This document shows positions 8,547-17,263 of a stretch of DNA of 53,725 nucleotides, one piece after another. Made by a program: the position numbers and the translations under genes. The DNA comes from ZC4RG29 sp032907565. Its GTDB lineage: Bacteria > Bacteroidota > Bacteroidia > Cytophagales > Cyclobacteriaceae. Below the pieces are notes generated by a model. That model made no database searches. It was given only the letters and a program-made list of their open reading frames with translations, and was not told the DNA's origin. The stretch's first letter is position 1, and each line of letters begins with the position of its first letter. The DNA lies in the NCBI GenBank assembly GCA_032907565.1, contig JAJJPK010000102.1, forward strand, positions 1 to 53,725. Direction: 5' to 3'.

Positions 8547-10892
8547 TCAGCTTTTCTTCTTACGGGCTGTTGTTTTCCGCGCTGTGCTGCGCGTCTTTTT
8601 CTCGGGAGCCGCTTCCACGAGTGCCAGGCATTCCTCGAGGGTAAGTTCGGCGGGTACTTTGTCTTTGGGAATCTTAATGTTTTTCTTTCCCGCCTTGATG
8701 TACGGACCGAATCGGCCGTTCAGGATCTTGATATCCGGGTTCTCTTCAAACTCTTTGATCGTTTTCTTTGCGTCCGCCTCGCGCTTGGCTTGCACCAACT
8801 CAATCGCACGCTCTGCCGTTATCGTGTATGGATCGTCGGTCTTTGGAATGGACACGAATTTTTTATCGTGAAGAATGTAAGGACCGAATCGTCCGATGTT
8901 CACAGTAAGAGGTTTTCCTTCAAACTCACCTACCTCCCTGGGAAGGCGGAAGAGCTCGAGTGCCTCCTCAAGGGTAATACTTTCAATAAACTGCCCTGGA
9001 CGAAGACTGGCAAACTTCGGCTTTTCTCCGCCGTTGTCGTCGGGATTCTCCCCTATCTGAACGTAGGCACCAAACTTGCCAAGCTTTGCATACACGTTCT
9101 TTCCGGTTTTAGGATCGACGCCGAGCTCGCGGCTCTTCCCTACCGACGACCGTTCAACTTTTTCAGTCCGCGCCACCTTCTTATGGAACGGATTGTAAAA
9201 GTCGTCGATCATTTTCCGCCATTCCAGTTTCCCGCTCGCAATCTCGTCAAACTCCTGCTCGATTTCCGATGTAAAGGAGTAGTCGGTCACATCCGGAAAA
9301 TGTTCCACCAGAAAATCATTTACAATCATGGCGGTGTTCGTCGGGAACAGCTTGTTTTTCTCCGCTCCAGTTATCTCTGTCTCCTGCCTGCGGTCAATCT
9401 TGTCGTCCTCCAGCGTGAACACGTTGTACTGGCGCTCTACGCCCTCGCGGCTTTCCTTGACGATATATCCCCGCTTCTGGATAGTTGAAATGGTCGGCGC
9501 ATACGTTGAAGGACGCCCGATGCCCATCTCTTCGAGTTTCTTAACCAGGCTCGCTTCCGTGTAGCGCGGAGGGTGCCGGGTGAAGACCTGACGCGCACGA
9601 AGCCAGGATAGGGTAAGGTCCTGCCCGATTTCAAGCGGAGGCAACACCTTGCCGTTCTCCTCTTCGTCTTCATCGTCGGCCGACTCCATATATACTTTGA
9701 GAAATCCTTCGAATCGGATCACTTCACCCGTCGCGGTGAGCGTGCGATCGTTCGTGGAGATGCCGATGGTGGCCGTTGTTTTCTCCAACTCAGCGTCGGC
9801 CATCTGCGAGGCTATGGCGCGGCGCCAAATCAACTCATACAAGCGCTGCGCATTTCGATCCATGCCCGGGTTGGTTACCGAAAAGTCGGTAGGCCTAATC
9901 GCCTCGTGAGCCTCCTGTGCAGACGAAGACTTGGTTTTGTATTGTCGTGGCTGCACATAGTTTTTTCCGTATGACGTTTCAATTTGTCGAATGGCATCCT
10001 GGCGCGCTTCGTTAGACAAGTTAACGGAGTCGGTACGCATGTAGCTGATCTTTCCCGCTTCGTATAACTTCTGCGCTACCATCATCGTCTGCATTACCGA
10101 AAAGCCGAGCTTGCGCGAAGCTTCCTGTTGCAACGTAGAAGTGGTGAACGGCGGTGCAGGCGAGCGTTTTGCAGGCTTCGTCTGCAGGTCAGTGATGCTG
10201 AACTTAGCGCCCTTGCATGATTCGAGGAAGGCCAGGGCGTCCTCTTCCTTTTCAAAGCGCTCCCCCAGCTCAGCCGACAATTGTTTTCCGTCGCCCAGGT
10301 CGAACAACGCAGTGACCCGGTATGATGAAGTTGCCTGGAACTCATTTATTTCACGTTCACGTTCGACGACGAGGCGAACAGCAACAGATTGAACGCGACC
10401 GGCGGAAAGTCCGGTCTTTATTTTTTTCCAGAGTATCGGAGAAAGTTCGTAACCGACAAGTCTGTCGAGCACGCGACGCGCTTGTTGTGCGTTGACAAGA
10501 TCGATATCGATGCCGCGCGGATTTTCCAGCGCATTTAGTATCGCTTTCTTGGTGATTTCAGTAAAGACGATCCTTCGTGTCTTCGCATCGTTAAGGTCGA
10601 GCACTTCCTTCAAGTGCCACGAGATAGCTTCGCCTTCACGGTCATCATCGGAAGCGAGGTAGACCACTTCGGCCTGTTCGGCGAGCTTTTTCAGCTGCTC
10701 AATAATATCCTTTTTGTCGGGACTTATTTCATATGTAGGTTCGTAACCCTTTTCGATGTCGATTGCATCACCTCCTTTGGGCAGATCGCGCACGTGTCCC
10801 ATGCTGGATGCTACTTTAAAATCCTTACCCAAATAGCCTTCTATGGTCTTTGCTTTCGCCGGCGACTCTACGATAACGAGGTTTTTTGCCAT
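8547..10892 (-). CDS. topA: DNA topoisomerase I
   Basis: This 781-residue type IA topoisomerase relaxes negative supercoils. The TOPRIM domain opens the protein (LVIVESPAKAKTIEGYLG, later DDDREGEAISWH). The DNA-cleaving tyrosine is in ISYMRTDS at about residue 284, and the GRPSTYA motif follows. The C-terminus lacks the zinc ribbons of E. coli TopA. Instead it carries tandem short repeats of the kind NGRFGPYIKAGKK, seen at least three times between about residues 610 and 750, and a lysine-rich tail. This architecture is usual for Bacteroidota. The sirtuin gene follows 3 bases downstream on the same strand. Confidence 0.97.
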   Translation of the reverse strand: MAKNLVIVESPAKAKTIEGYLGKDFKVASSMGHVRDLPKGGDAIDIEKGYEPTYEISPDKKDIIEQLKKLAEQAEVVYLASDDDREGEAISWHLKEVLDLNDAKTRRIVFTEITKKAILNALENPRGIDIDLVNAQQARRVLDRLVGYELSPILWKKIKTGLSAGRVQSVAVRLVVEREREINEFQATSSYRVTALFDLGDGKQLSAELGERFEKEEDALAFLESCKGAKFSITDLQTKPAKRSPAPPFTTSTLQQEASRKLGFSVMQTMMVAQKLYEAGKISYMRTDSVNLSNEARQDAIRQIETSYGKNYVQPRQYKTKSSSAQEAHEAIRPTDFSVTNPGMDRNAQRLYELIWRRAIASQMADAELEKTTATIGISTNDRTLTATGEVIRFEGFLKVYMESADDEDEEENGKVLPPLEIGQDLTLSWLRARQVFTRHPPRYTEASLVKKLEEMGIGRPSTYAPTISTIQKRGYIVKESREGVERQYNVFTLEDDKIDRRQETEITGAEKNKLFPTNTAMIVNDFLVEHFPDVTDYSFTSEIEQEFDEIASGKLEWRKMIDDFYNPFHKKVARTEKVERSSVGKSRELGVDPKTGKNVYAKLGKFGAYVQIGENPDDNGGEKPKFASLRPGQFIESITLEEALELFRLPREVGEFEGKPLTVNIGRFGPYILHDKKFVSIPKTDDPYTITAERAIELVQAKREADAKKTIKEFEENPDIKILNGRFGPYIKAGKKNIKIPKDKVPAELTLEECLALVEAAPEKKTRSTARKTTARKKKS

Positions 10893-11005
10893 GTCATTCG
10901 TCCTTCAAAACGCCCAAATATCCTGAATTTTTTAAATAATCAAATTTGGATGATAATATTACCGTTATTATTGCGATCCCGTCGACAACTGAAAACCGCG
11001 TGCCT

Positions 11006-11515
11006 ATGGCCAAGATACTTTACCTTATGCGTCATGCACAAAGCGTTGAAAAACAAGCGGGTCAGTCGGATCTAGAACGTGAACTCACGCCCACCGGCGC
11101 CAAGGAAACTTTTCGCATCGGAGCTTATCTGCACCGCGAAAAAATAAACCCTGATGTCATTTACACCAGCAGCGCCGTGCGTGCCCACGCCACCGCAAAA
11201 CTACTCAGTGACGTCATCAAGTTCGATGTAGAAAGAATTATTCCTGATGAAGAACTGGCGCAAGCTTCCGTTCGAACGTTTCTTGAATTCATTACACGAC
11301 TCGATGATGCCTACACCAGCGTGATGTGCATTGGCCACAATCCCGTCATTTCGTACGTAGCCGAATACCTTACCGGCGCTGAGATCGGAACACTCCCAAC
11401 TGCCGGGCTGGTGGCTATCAAACTCCGTGTGGACACGTGGCCCGAAGTTGACAAGTCTTGCGGTGACGTAACGTTCACGACCTCTCCCGCCGTCATCGAA
11501 GGCGAACAGGAATAA
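11006..11515 (+). CDS. sixA: SixA-like phosphohistidine phosphatase
   Basis: The 169-residue protein belongs to the histidine phosphatase superfamily. The catalytic motif is LMRHAQS at the N-terminus, followed by LTPTGAKE, YTSSAVRAHATA and the second-histidine motif CIGHNPVI. Size and motif order match SixA, which dephosphorylates phosphohistidines, for example on histidine phosphotransfer domains. The frame stays open to a TTG at 10946, but ATG 11006 places the RHA motif at the usual distance from the N-terminus. It is divergent from topA across about 110 bases. Substrates cannot be inferred from context. Confidence 0.9.
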   Translation: MAKILYLMRHAQSVEKQAGQSDLERELTPTGAKETFRIGAYLHREKINPDVIYTSSAVRAHATAKLLSDVIKFDVERIIPDEELAQASVRTFLEFITRLDDAYTSVMCIGHNPVISYVAEYLTGAEIGTLPTAGLVAIKLRVDTWPEVDKSCGDVTFTTSPAVIEGEQE

Positions 11516-11552
11516 GCTCCTGGAAGTTCCGCGTTCTCCATTCACTACACAG

Positions 11553-11570
11553 CACGCGCTTACGCGCGTG
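11553..11570. other. GC-rich hairpin between sixA and the AGCS symporter gene
   Basis: A 7-bp stem (CACGCGC and GCGCGTG) with a 4-base loop is flanked by an outer CAGCA...TGCTG pairing. There is no T-run after it on either strand, so it is not a standard intrinsic terminator. It may separate the two transcription units. Confidence 0.4.
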
Positions 11571-11640
11571 GTGAGTGCTGGGTGAAAAAAGTCCTGTGCA
11601 TCGCACCGCCCTGTGTGTCCCTGTGGTAAAAGTCATTATC

Positions 11641-13065
11641 TTGGCTACGGACAATCAGTCTTTTTTGATCGAGCAGGCTATCATCGACTTCTCCAACTGG
11701 CTCTGGGGCTTACCACTGCTGTTCCTGCTGATGGGCGGCGGTCTTTTTTTCTTCGTGTATTCGGGCTTTGTTCCGTACAAGTATTTCTTCCATGCAATCG
11801 ACGTCCTTCGCGGCAAATACAGCACAAGCGGACCCGGACAGCTGTCGCCTTACCAGGCCGTATCAACGGCGCTCGCGTCGACGGTAGGGATGGGTAATAT
11901 CGCGGGCGTAGCGGTGGCTATTGCAATGGGCGGTCCCGGCGCCCTGTTTTGGATGTGGGTGAGTGCCGTAGTAGGTATGGCGACCAATTTCTTCACCTGC
12001 ACCCTATCGAGCATGTATCGGGGGCGCGATTCCAGCGGTGAAGTTCAGGGCGGGCCCATGTACGTAATAACGGAGGGGCTGGGCAGACACTGGTGGCCTC
12101 TGGCGGCCATGTTCAGCTTCTGCTGCCTTTTCGGTGCACTTCCCGTGTTTCAGGCCAATCAACTCACGCGCGCAATTCGCGATATACTGTTGATACCTTC
12201 GGGAATTTCATCCACACCCATAGGTATCGGACCTGTCGTAATTTTGAACACCGACCTTTACACGGGACTTGCCATCACCGTCATTACAGCCATTGTTGTC
12301 GTCGGCGGAATAAAGCGAATCGGTAAATGGGCGGGCAGTATGGTCCCTATAATGATCGTCGTTTACTTTGTCACCGTTATTGCGATCCTTATCCTCCGGA
12401 TTGAAGATGTCCCGCACTATGTCAGGTTGATTTTCACAGACGCCTTTGCTGCCGTTCATTACAAGGGCGACCCTGATCCTATTACGGGAGGCATCGTTGG
12501 CGGCCTGATCGTCCTCGGCGCGCGACGTGCCTCGTTTTCAAACGAAGCGGGCATCGGCACTGCACCTATGGCGTTGGGTACATCGAAAAGTGTAGAGCCT
12601 GTGCGTGATGGTCTTGCCGCCATGCTGACACCTGCTATTGACACGCTAGTCGTATGCACTTGTACAGGTCTTGCCATTCTGGTAACCGGCGTGTGGCAGA
12701 CCTCCGACACGAATGGCGTATCGCTCACTGCGACTGCTTTCAATTCAGCATTGCCAGGTATCGGGCATTACCTTTTGCTGCTTTGCATTTTTTTCTTTTC
12801 CATCACTTCGCTTTTCTCCTATGGGTATTATGGAGGCAAGAGCACTGCCTTTCTTATCGGCGCGCACAGGAAGCGATGGTATGATTACTTCTACCTCGCG
12901 AGCATCATCATCGGCGCCACGTCGTCACTCAATGCCATCATCAGCTTAATGGACGCCGCGTTTGCATTAATGGCCGTGCCGACTATGCTATCGGGACTCT
13001 TGCTCGCACCGAAAGTGAAGCGCGAAGCGATTCGGTATTTTGAGAAGATGAAGAATGTAGCGTGA
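11641..13065 (+). CDS. AGCS-family Na+/amino acid symporter
   Basis: This integral membrane protein of about 474 residues belongs to the alanine/glycine:cation symporter family. Typical segments are visible: ALASTVGMGNIAGVAVAIAMGGPGALFWMW, VQGGPMYV and the family signature RASFSNEAGIGTAPMA, with about eleven hydrophobic helices. It would import alanine, glycine or a related amino acid with Na+. No ATG exists upstream of the first membrane helix. The TTG at 11641 is used here; TTG 11665 and GTG 11623 are alternatives, while the first ATG (11731) would cut into the first helix. The exact start is therefore uncertain. Confidence 0.9.
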   Translation: MATDNQSFLIEQAIIDFSNWLWGLPLLFLLMGGGLFFFVYSGFVPYKYFFHAIDVLRGKYSTSGPGQLSPYQAVSTALASTVGMGNIAGVAVAIAMGGPGALFWMWVSAVVGMATNFFTCTLSSMYRGRDSSGEVQGGPMYVITEGLGRHWWPLAAMFSFCCLFGALPVFQANQLTRAIRDILLIPSGISSTPIGIGPVVILNTDLYTGLAITVITAIVVVGGIKRIGKWAGSMVPIMIVVYFVTVIAILILRIEDVPHYVRLIFTDAFAAVHYKGDPDPITGGIVGGLIVLGARRASFSNEAGIGTAPMALGTSKSVEPVRDGLAAMLTPAIDTLVVCTCTGLAILVTGVWQTSDTNGVSLTATAFNSALPGIGHYLLLLCIFFFSITSLFSYGYYGGKSTAFLIGAHRKRWYDYFYLASIIIGATSSLNAIISLMDAAFALMAVPTMLSGLLLAPKVKREAIRYFEKMKNVA

Positions 13066-13070
13066 AACAA

Positions 13071-13131
13071 GAGGCAGATGGAGAGGCAGACGCAGATGCA
13101 GATGCAGATGCAGAGGCAGAGGCAGATGCAA
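13071..13131. repeat. GCAGAT/GCAGAG hexamer array
   Basis: About ten copies of a degenerate hexamer (GCAGAT, GCAGAG, GCAGAC) follow the stop of the AGCS gene. Because the unit length is six, every frame through it stays open, which explains spurious serine/alanine-rich reading frames. The same hexamer returns at 52000-52127. Confidence 0.85.
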
Positions 13132-13189
13132 GGGATGCAAGAAGAGAAAGAATCCGCCGCTTAGATCGTGCCCTAACGTAAACACATAC

Positions 13190-13213
13190 ACACGTAAACA
13201 CGTAAACACGTAA
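13190..13213. repeat. ACACGTAA octamer array, three copies
   Basis: Three perfect tandem copies of ACACGTAA end a few bases before the stop of the 106-residue gene. A looser copy precedes them at about 13176-13189. Confidence 0.85.
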
Positions 13214-13218
13214 CAGCC

Positions 13219-13539
13219 CTAGGAAGCTACCGGAAACTTTTTCTTTTGCGGCGTGGCATCGGGGTAGTCGAAAAGTCCAAGCGCCTTGATGGCTTCCTCT
13301 ACTTTGTGGGGAACGTTTTGCTCCCAGCCGGGTTCTCCTTTCTTGATCATGGCAAGGACGTTGTCGGAGATGATGTGAAGTTTGCTGACGTCCGCATCGG
13401 TGATGTCCTCAAGTTTGTCATTGTCCATGAGATACCGGAAGAGGCTCTTGAGATTTTCGGGCAGTTCCGCTTCAAAGTCTTTAAGAGTGAACAGCTTGTT
13501 GCTGTCCTTGCGCAAGGCAGGATAGATATACAGTTTCAC
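13219..13539 (-). CDS. Uncharacterised 106-residue protein
   Basis: I do not recognise this protein. It is small, soluble and mostly helical, starts MKLYIYPALRKDS and has neither signal peptide nor membrane segment. It starts 6 bases after the stop of the 371-residue gene on the same strand, so the two are almost certainly cotranscribed and may work together. The end of the gene abuts the ACACGTAA array. Confidence 0.7.
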   Translation of the reverse strand: MKLYIYPALRKDSNKLFTLKDFEAELPENLKSLFRYLMDNDKLEDITDADVSKLHIISDNVLAMIKKGEPGWEQNVPHKVEEAIKALGLFDYPDATPQKKKFPVAS

Positions 13540-13545
13540 GTTACC

Positions 13546-14661
13546 TCAGAAGAGGTGTGCGAATGCTTCCATAATACCCCCTTTGAGGTTTTCGTAGGTT
13601 TTTTCCTCAAAGATTTTTTGTAACGCATAGATGCCCATCGTGATCCCGATCTTGCGTCCCTTGGTGATGCGGGACAGGTAGGCGACCAGCTTGTAGTACT
13701 CGTAGTAGTTCGAGATGAGCACGTTCTGACCCAGGGAGCAGATGATGTCGGCGCGGTATAGGAAGTCCTTTTCGTCGATGGTGCCTTCCTGGCTGAGATC
13801 GTTCAGGGTGAGTTCGGCAAGCATTACAATCTTCGAACGGTCGACATCGTTTTCCCGTTTGAAATGCCTACGCGAGGTAAACAGCATGTCGACGTTGACG
13901 TGCGTTACGGGTCGGAAGCGGCCGCGCAATACGAGTACGTTCTTCTTATATAAGTATTCCGAAGGTTGGAGGACGCTCCCATCGGGTCCGAACATGGCCG
14001 CCTTGGTAAGCCCGTTCTTCACCAGCTTCAGGGCCATGAGCCGGTTGTCGACATGCCTGAAGTCCGGACCAGTAAGTCTGAACGTGTCGATCTCGATGCG
14101 GCGGCTCGTGAGTCCGTCCATGAGCGACAGCACAATTTGTTCCGGGTCGGTGAAGTGAACACAGGCATAGATCATGTTGACGCCGACGATCCCGAGGGCT
14201 ACCTGTTGCAGGAGGGGATCGTTGTCGTGCATCTTAACGTGTATCACACAATCATTCGGCTCGCTTTCCGGCCGCAACTGGAAGCGCAGCCCCATCCATC
14301 CATGTCCCTGGTTCGTCTGTTCAAAGTTGATGGTTTCTACGGTGTCGGCGAAGGCGAAAAAGCACGTGTCGGAGACGCGGTGCGGAAGCCGCTCGCGAAG
14401 CAACGGATACTCGTGGTCCAGCATCTGAATAAGGCGGTCTTCGCAGACGTACCGTTCGCAACGCCCGTAAATGGCGTCGCTGAATTTCATGTCGTATGCA
14501 GACATCGTCTTGGCCACAGTACCTGAGGCCCCGCCCACCTTGAAACAGTTGGCGGCGACCTCCTGACCAGCCCCGATTTCAGCAAAGGAGCCGTAAACCG
14601 CCTTGGACAGGTTTATTTTTAACGCCTTTTCCTGGGTTGTGAGCTTTCTGAAGTGTTCCAT
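13546..14661 (-). CDS. Conserved protein of unknown function (YGSFAEIGAGQEVA family)
   Basis: The 371-residue product carries a highly conserved N-terminal block: VYGSFAEIGAGQEVAANCF, then GGASGTVAKTMSAYDM and SDAIYG. It also has RYVCEDRLIQMLDHEY and the middle segment CFFAFADTVETINF. I know this block from a widespread bacterial family carried in databases under unreliable names, so I assign no activity. There is no signal peptide. The frame stays open to a TTG at 14685; ATG 14661 gives the usual start just before the conserved block. The 106-residue gene follows 6 bases downstream. Confidence 0.85.
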   Translation of the reverse strand: MEHFRKLTTQEKALKINLSKAVYGSFAEIGAGQEVAANCFKVGGASGTVAKTMSAYDMKFSDAIYGRCERYVCEDRLIQMLDHEYPLLRERLPHRVSDTCFFAFADTVETINFEQTNQGHGWMGLRFQLRPESEPNDCVIHVKMHDNDPLLQQVALGIVGVNMIYACVHFTDPEQIVLSLMDGLTSRRIEIDTFRLTGPDFRHVDNRLMALKLVKNGLTKAAMFGPDGSVLQPSEYLYKKNVLVLRGRFRPVTHVNVDMLFTSRRHFKRENDVDRSKIVMLAELTLNDLSQEGTIDEKDFLYRADIICSLGQNVLISNYYEYYKLVAYLSRITKGRKIGITMGIYALQKIFEEKTYENLKGGIMEAFAHLF

Positions 14662-14853
14662 GACCTCCGACACCTTAACGACCAATTCGAAATTTATGCA
14701 ATAACGCCAAAAATCGTTCCAATACTATTAACAATTTGGAACCAAATCCTTCACAAAACCTTACACAAAATTTGCAGGAAAGGATGCCTTCGAATGCCTG
14801 TTCCGGAGGGCGGGGTGAGGGGCTGTGGCTGCGGGTGTCTCCCGTTTCGGTAC

Positions 14854-15285
14854 CTAAAGGGCAAATTTGGTACGCGCTTCCTCTTTGATCTCTTCCCATT
14901 CATCAGGAGGGGGTGGGGTACCGCGGTCAAACTCATTCAACATCCATTGGACAAGCTCCGGTTTCATGCCGAATCGTTCGACTACCTCCTCGCAAAACTT
15001 CACTTCGTGTTCGTCGATGACGTCGTCCGCGTATACCATCAGGATGAGATCGTAAAGCAGATTCATTTTGTCGTTGTGGTTGTCGGGCACGACCACCGTG
15101 TATTTTTCATTGGAATCAATAAGTTCCTGTATCTGCCTTTTCTTCAGGCCGTACCGCTTGCCGATCTTGAACAGCAACTGTTTCTCCTTTTCGTGCATAC
15201 TACCGTCAGACCGCGCCAGCGCCAGAAGGTTCTTGAGGTGGTTTTTCTTGTAGGAAAGGTATTGATGTTCAAAAAAGCCGATCAT
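14854..15285 (-). CDS. TerB-like domain protein
   Basis: The 143-residue protein is all-helical and resembles the TerB (tellurite resistance B) fold. The repeated acidic pattern is visible as ALARSDGSMHEKEKQLLFKI in the first half and LMVYADDVIDEHEVKFCEEV in the second, a two-fold arrangement with metal-binding-type aspartates and glutamates. TerB-like domains are found in stress and membrane-associated systems, but no other ter genes occur here, so tellurite resistance should not be inferred. It lies upstream of the 371- and 106-residue genes on the same strand across a 192-base gap. Confidence 0.85.
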   Translation of the reverse strand: MIGFFEHQYLSYKKNHLKNLLALARSDGSMHEKEKQLLFKIGKRYGLKKRQIQELIDSNEKYTVVVPDNHNDKMNLLYDLILMVYADDVIDEHEVKFCEEVVERFGMKPELVQWMLNEFDRGTPPPPDEWEEIKEEARTKFAL

Positions 15286-15289
15286 AGAA

Positions 15290-15320
15290 GTGTTGATGTG
15301 TTGATGTGTTGATGTGTTGA
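15290..15320. repeat. GTGTTGAT octamer array, 3.9 copies
   Basis: Almost four perfect tandem copies of GTGTTGAT lie immediately upstream of the TerB-like ATG (15285, minus strand), inside its presumed leader or promoter. Copy-number change here could alter expression. Confidence 0.9.
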
Positions 15321-15390
15321 AGTTGGTGCGTACTTCCAGTCTTCCACCCCGATTTTATGGGCTACCGCCCGCCGCTGCCTGCGATTGCCT

Positions 15391-15411
15391 ACTGCCAACT
15401 GCCAACTGCCT
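15391..15411. repeat. ACTGCCA heptamer array, three copies
   Basis: Two perfect copies and one near-perfect copy of ACTGCCA end 6 bases before the stop codon of the fadD gene on the minus strand, in its 3' flank. Confidence 0.85.
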
Positions 15412-15417
15412 ACTAAA

Positions 15418-17094
15418 TTAAGCTGCTGGCTTAACTTCTTCCTTCAACGCCCTCCTAAGAATCTTACCTACGTTCGACTTCGGTAGCGTTTCACGGAATT
15501 CGATGTATCGAGGCACTTTGTACTTGGTCAGGTTTTCTTCGCAATAAGCCCGTAACTCCTCCTCTGTTAGGCTGGGGTCGCGCTTGATCACGAAGATCTT
15601 GATCGCTTCTCCCGATTTTTCGTGAGGGACGCCGATCGCGGCCACTTCAAGAACCTTTGCGTGACCGGCGACCACGTTTTCGATCTCGTTCGGGAACACG
15701 TTGAACCCTGATACTTTGATCATGTCTTTCTTGCGGTCTACGATACGGAAGAAGCCCTGCTCATCCATCGTACCGATGTCGCCCGTGCGGAACCATCCCC
15801 CGGGCCAGAAGACACCTTCGTTATCCTTTCGCCAGTATCCGGACATAACCTGGGGCCCGCGCGCGCAAATCTCTCCCGTTTCACCCTGCGGAAGTTGCCG
15901 GCCTTCGTCGTCGAAAATGGCCACTTCAGTGGAGGGCATCGGCAAACCAATCGTGCCCATCTTGTGCGTGCCGTCGAGCGGATTGCAACACAACACGGGC
16001 GACGTCTCACTCAGGCCATACCCTTCAACAAGGGGTTTGCCCGTCACCTGCTCCCATCGGATGGCCACTGAGTCTTGCACGGCCATACCACCGCCCACCG
16101 CCCCTTTAAGGCGGCTGAAGTCGAGCTTTGCGAAGTCGGGGTGGTTCAACAGGCCATTAAACAGCGTGTTGACGCCGGTGATCAGCGTAAACTTGTGTTT
16201 ACGGAGTTCCTTGATGAATCCCTTCAGGTCGCGGGGATTGGTGATGAGGACGCTTTTCGCGCCTACGCTCATCATGAGCACGCCGTTTACGGTTAGCGCA
16301 AATATGTGGTACAGCGGGATGGCCGTGATGATGATCTCCTGTCCGGATCCCTGAGAGAGATACGGCTGAAACCAGTGCGTGACCATCGTGTTGTGGGCGA
16401 CGATATTGGCGTTGGAAAGAATGGCCCCCTTTGAGACGCCGGTGGTGCCCCCAGTATACTGAAGAATGGCTGGATCCTCGAGTCTGATTTCGGGACGCGT
16501 GTACGTCTGCGAAGCGCCCAGCGCCAGCGCACGACGGAAGGGGATGGCGCCCTCCAGCTTATAGTCGGGAACCATCTTCTTGATCCGTTTCACGACGAAG
16601 TTGACCAGTGGACGTTTGATACCCGAAAGCATGTCGCCGAGGTCGGTGACAATGACGTGGCGGATAGCGGTCTTGTGGATAATCTTCTGAAGGTTGGCGG
16701 CGAAGTTGGAGACGATGACAATGGCCGTGGCGCCCGAATCGCTGAACTGGTGCTCCATCTCGCGGGGCGTATACAACGGGTTCGTGTTTACTACGATCAG
16801 ACCTGCACGGAGGGCGCCGACGAAAGCGATGGGAAACTGCAGCAAGTTGGGCATCTGGATCGCTATCCGTTCGCCTTTCTTCATGCCCAGGCTTTGGAGA
16901 AATGCGGCAAAATGCCGGGAAACTTCGTCCAGCTCTCCGTAAGTCATGGTGGTGCCCATGTTCTCGAACGCAATCCGGTCGCGAAAACGGGCAAAACAAT
17001 CTTCAAACAGCGCAACCAGCGACTCGTGTTCGTAGAGCTTTACTTCGGCGGGAATGCCGGCGGGGTACATTTTGATCCAGGGAAACGCTTCCAT
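15418..17094 (-). CDS. fadD: Long-chain fatty acid-CoA ligase (FadD-like)
   Basis: The 558-residue enzyme is an AMP-forming acyl-CoA synthetase, converting fatty acid, CoA and ATP to acyl-CoA, AMP and PPi. The P-loop-like AMP motif is YTGGTTGVSKG at residues 213-223. Downstream are VEGYGLSETSPV, the GWFRTGDIG motif, DRKKDMIKVSGFNVFP and near the C-terminus the catalytic lysine region LPKSNVGKILRR. These match the FadD group of long-chain synthetases. It stands alone on the minus strand, with a terminator and a tRNA-like RNA gene upstream in the same orientation. Confidence 0.95.
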   Translation of the reverse strand: MEAFPWIKMYPAGIPAEVKLYEHESLVALFEDCFARFRDRIAFENMGTTMTYGELDEVSRHFAAFLQSLGMKKGERIAIQMPNLLQFPIAFVGALRAGLIVVNTNPLYTPREMEHQFSDSGATAIVIVSNFAANLQKIIHKTAIRHVIVTDLGDMLSGIKRPLVNFVVKRIKKMVPDYKLEGAIPFRRALALGASQTYTRPEIRLEDPAILQYTGGTTGVSKGAILSNANIVAHNTMVTHWFQPYLSQGSGQEIIITAIPLYHIFALTVNGVLMMSVGAKSVLITNPRDLKGFIKELRKHKFTLITGVNTLFNGLLNHPDFAKLDFSRLKGAVGGGMAVQDSVAIRWEQVTGKPLVEGYGLSETSPVLCCNPLDGTHKMGTIGLPMPSTEVAIFDDEGRQLPQGETGEICARGPQVMSGYWRKDNEGVFWPGGWFRTGDIGTMDEQGFFRIVDRKKDMIKVSGFNVFPNEIENVVAGHAKVLEVAAIGVPHEKSGEAIKIFVIKRDPSLTEEELRAYCEENLTKYKVPRYIEFRETLPKSNVGKILRRALKEEVKPAA

Positions 17095-17198
17095 TGCAGC
17101 CTCCTTCGTACGGTTAGGTTTAGATGCCTACTCAAAGCAAACGATTGTTTGGCATCAAATCAATATAAAAATGGGCGGTACCTTCTTTCAATAATAAC

Positions 17199-17229
17199 AA
17201 AAAAAAGAACCTACCCGTGGGTAGGTTCT
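17199..17229 (-). terminator. Intrinsic terminator after the tRNA-like RNA, before fadD
   Basis: On the minus strand an 11-bp GC-rich stem (AGAACCTACCC with its complement, minimal loop) is followed directly by eight T residues. It lies 34 bases after the end of the tRNA-like sequence and about 105 bases before the fadD start. This is the best intrinsic terminator in the window. Confidence 0.85.
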
Positions 17230-17263
17230 GCTCAATTAAACATTATTAACCTAAACGTGAGCG

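Noticed and set aside
12983..13209. Serine/alanine- or leucine/histidine-rich frames through the hexamer array
   Set aside because: They arise only because the repeat unit is six bases, which leaves all frames open. They overlap the end of the AGCS gene.
13071..13213. CRISPR array
   Set aside because: The repeats are 6-8 bases and continuous, with no spacers. No cas genes are present.
14854..15285. Tellurite-resistance operon
   Set aside because: Only a TerB-like domain is present, with no terC, terD or other ter genes.
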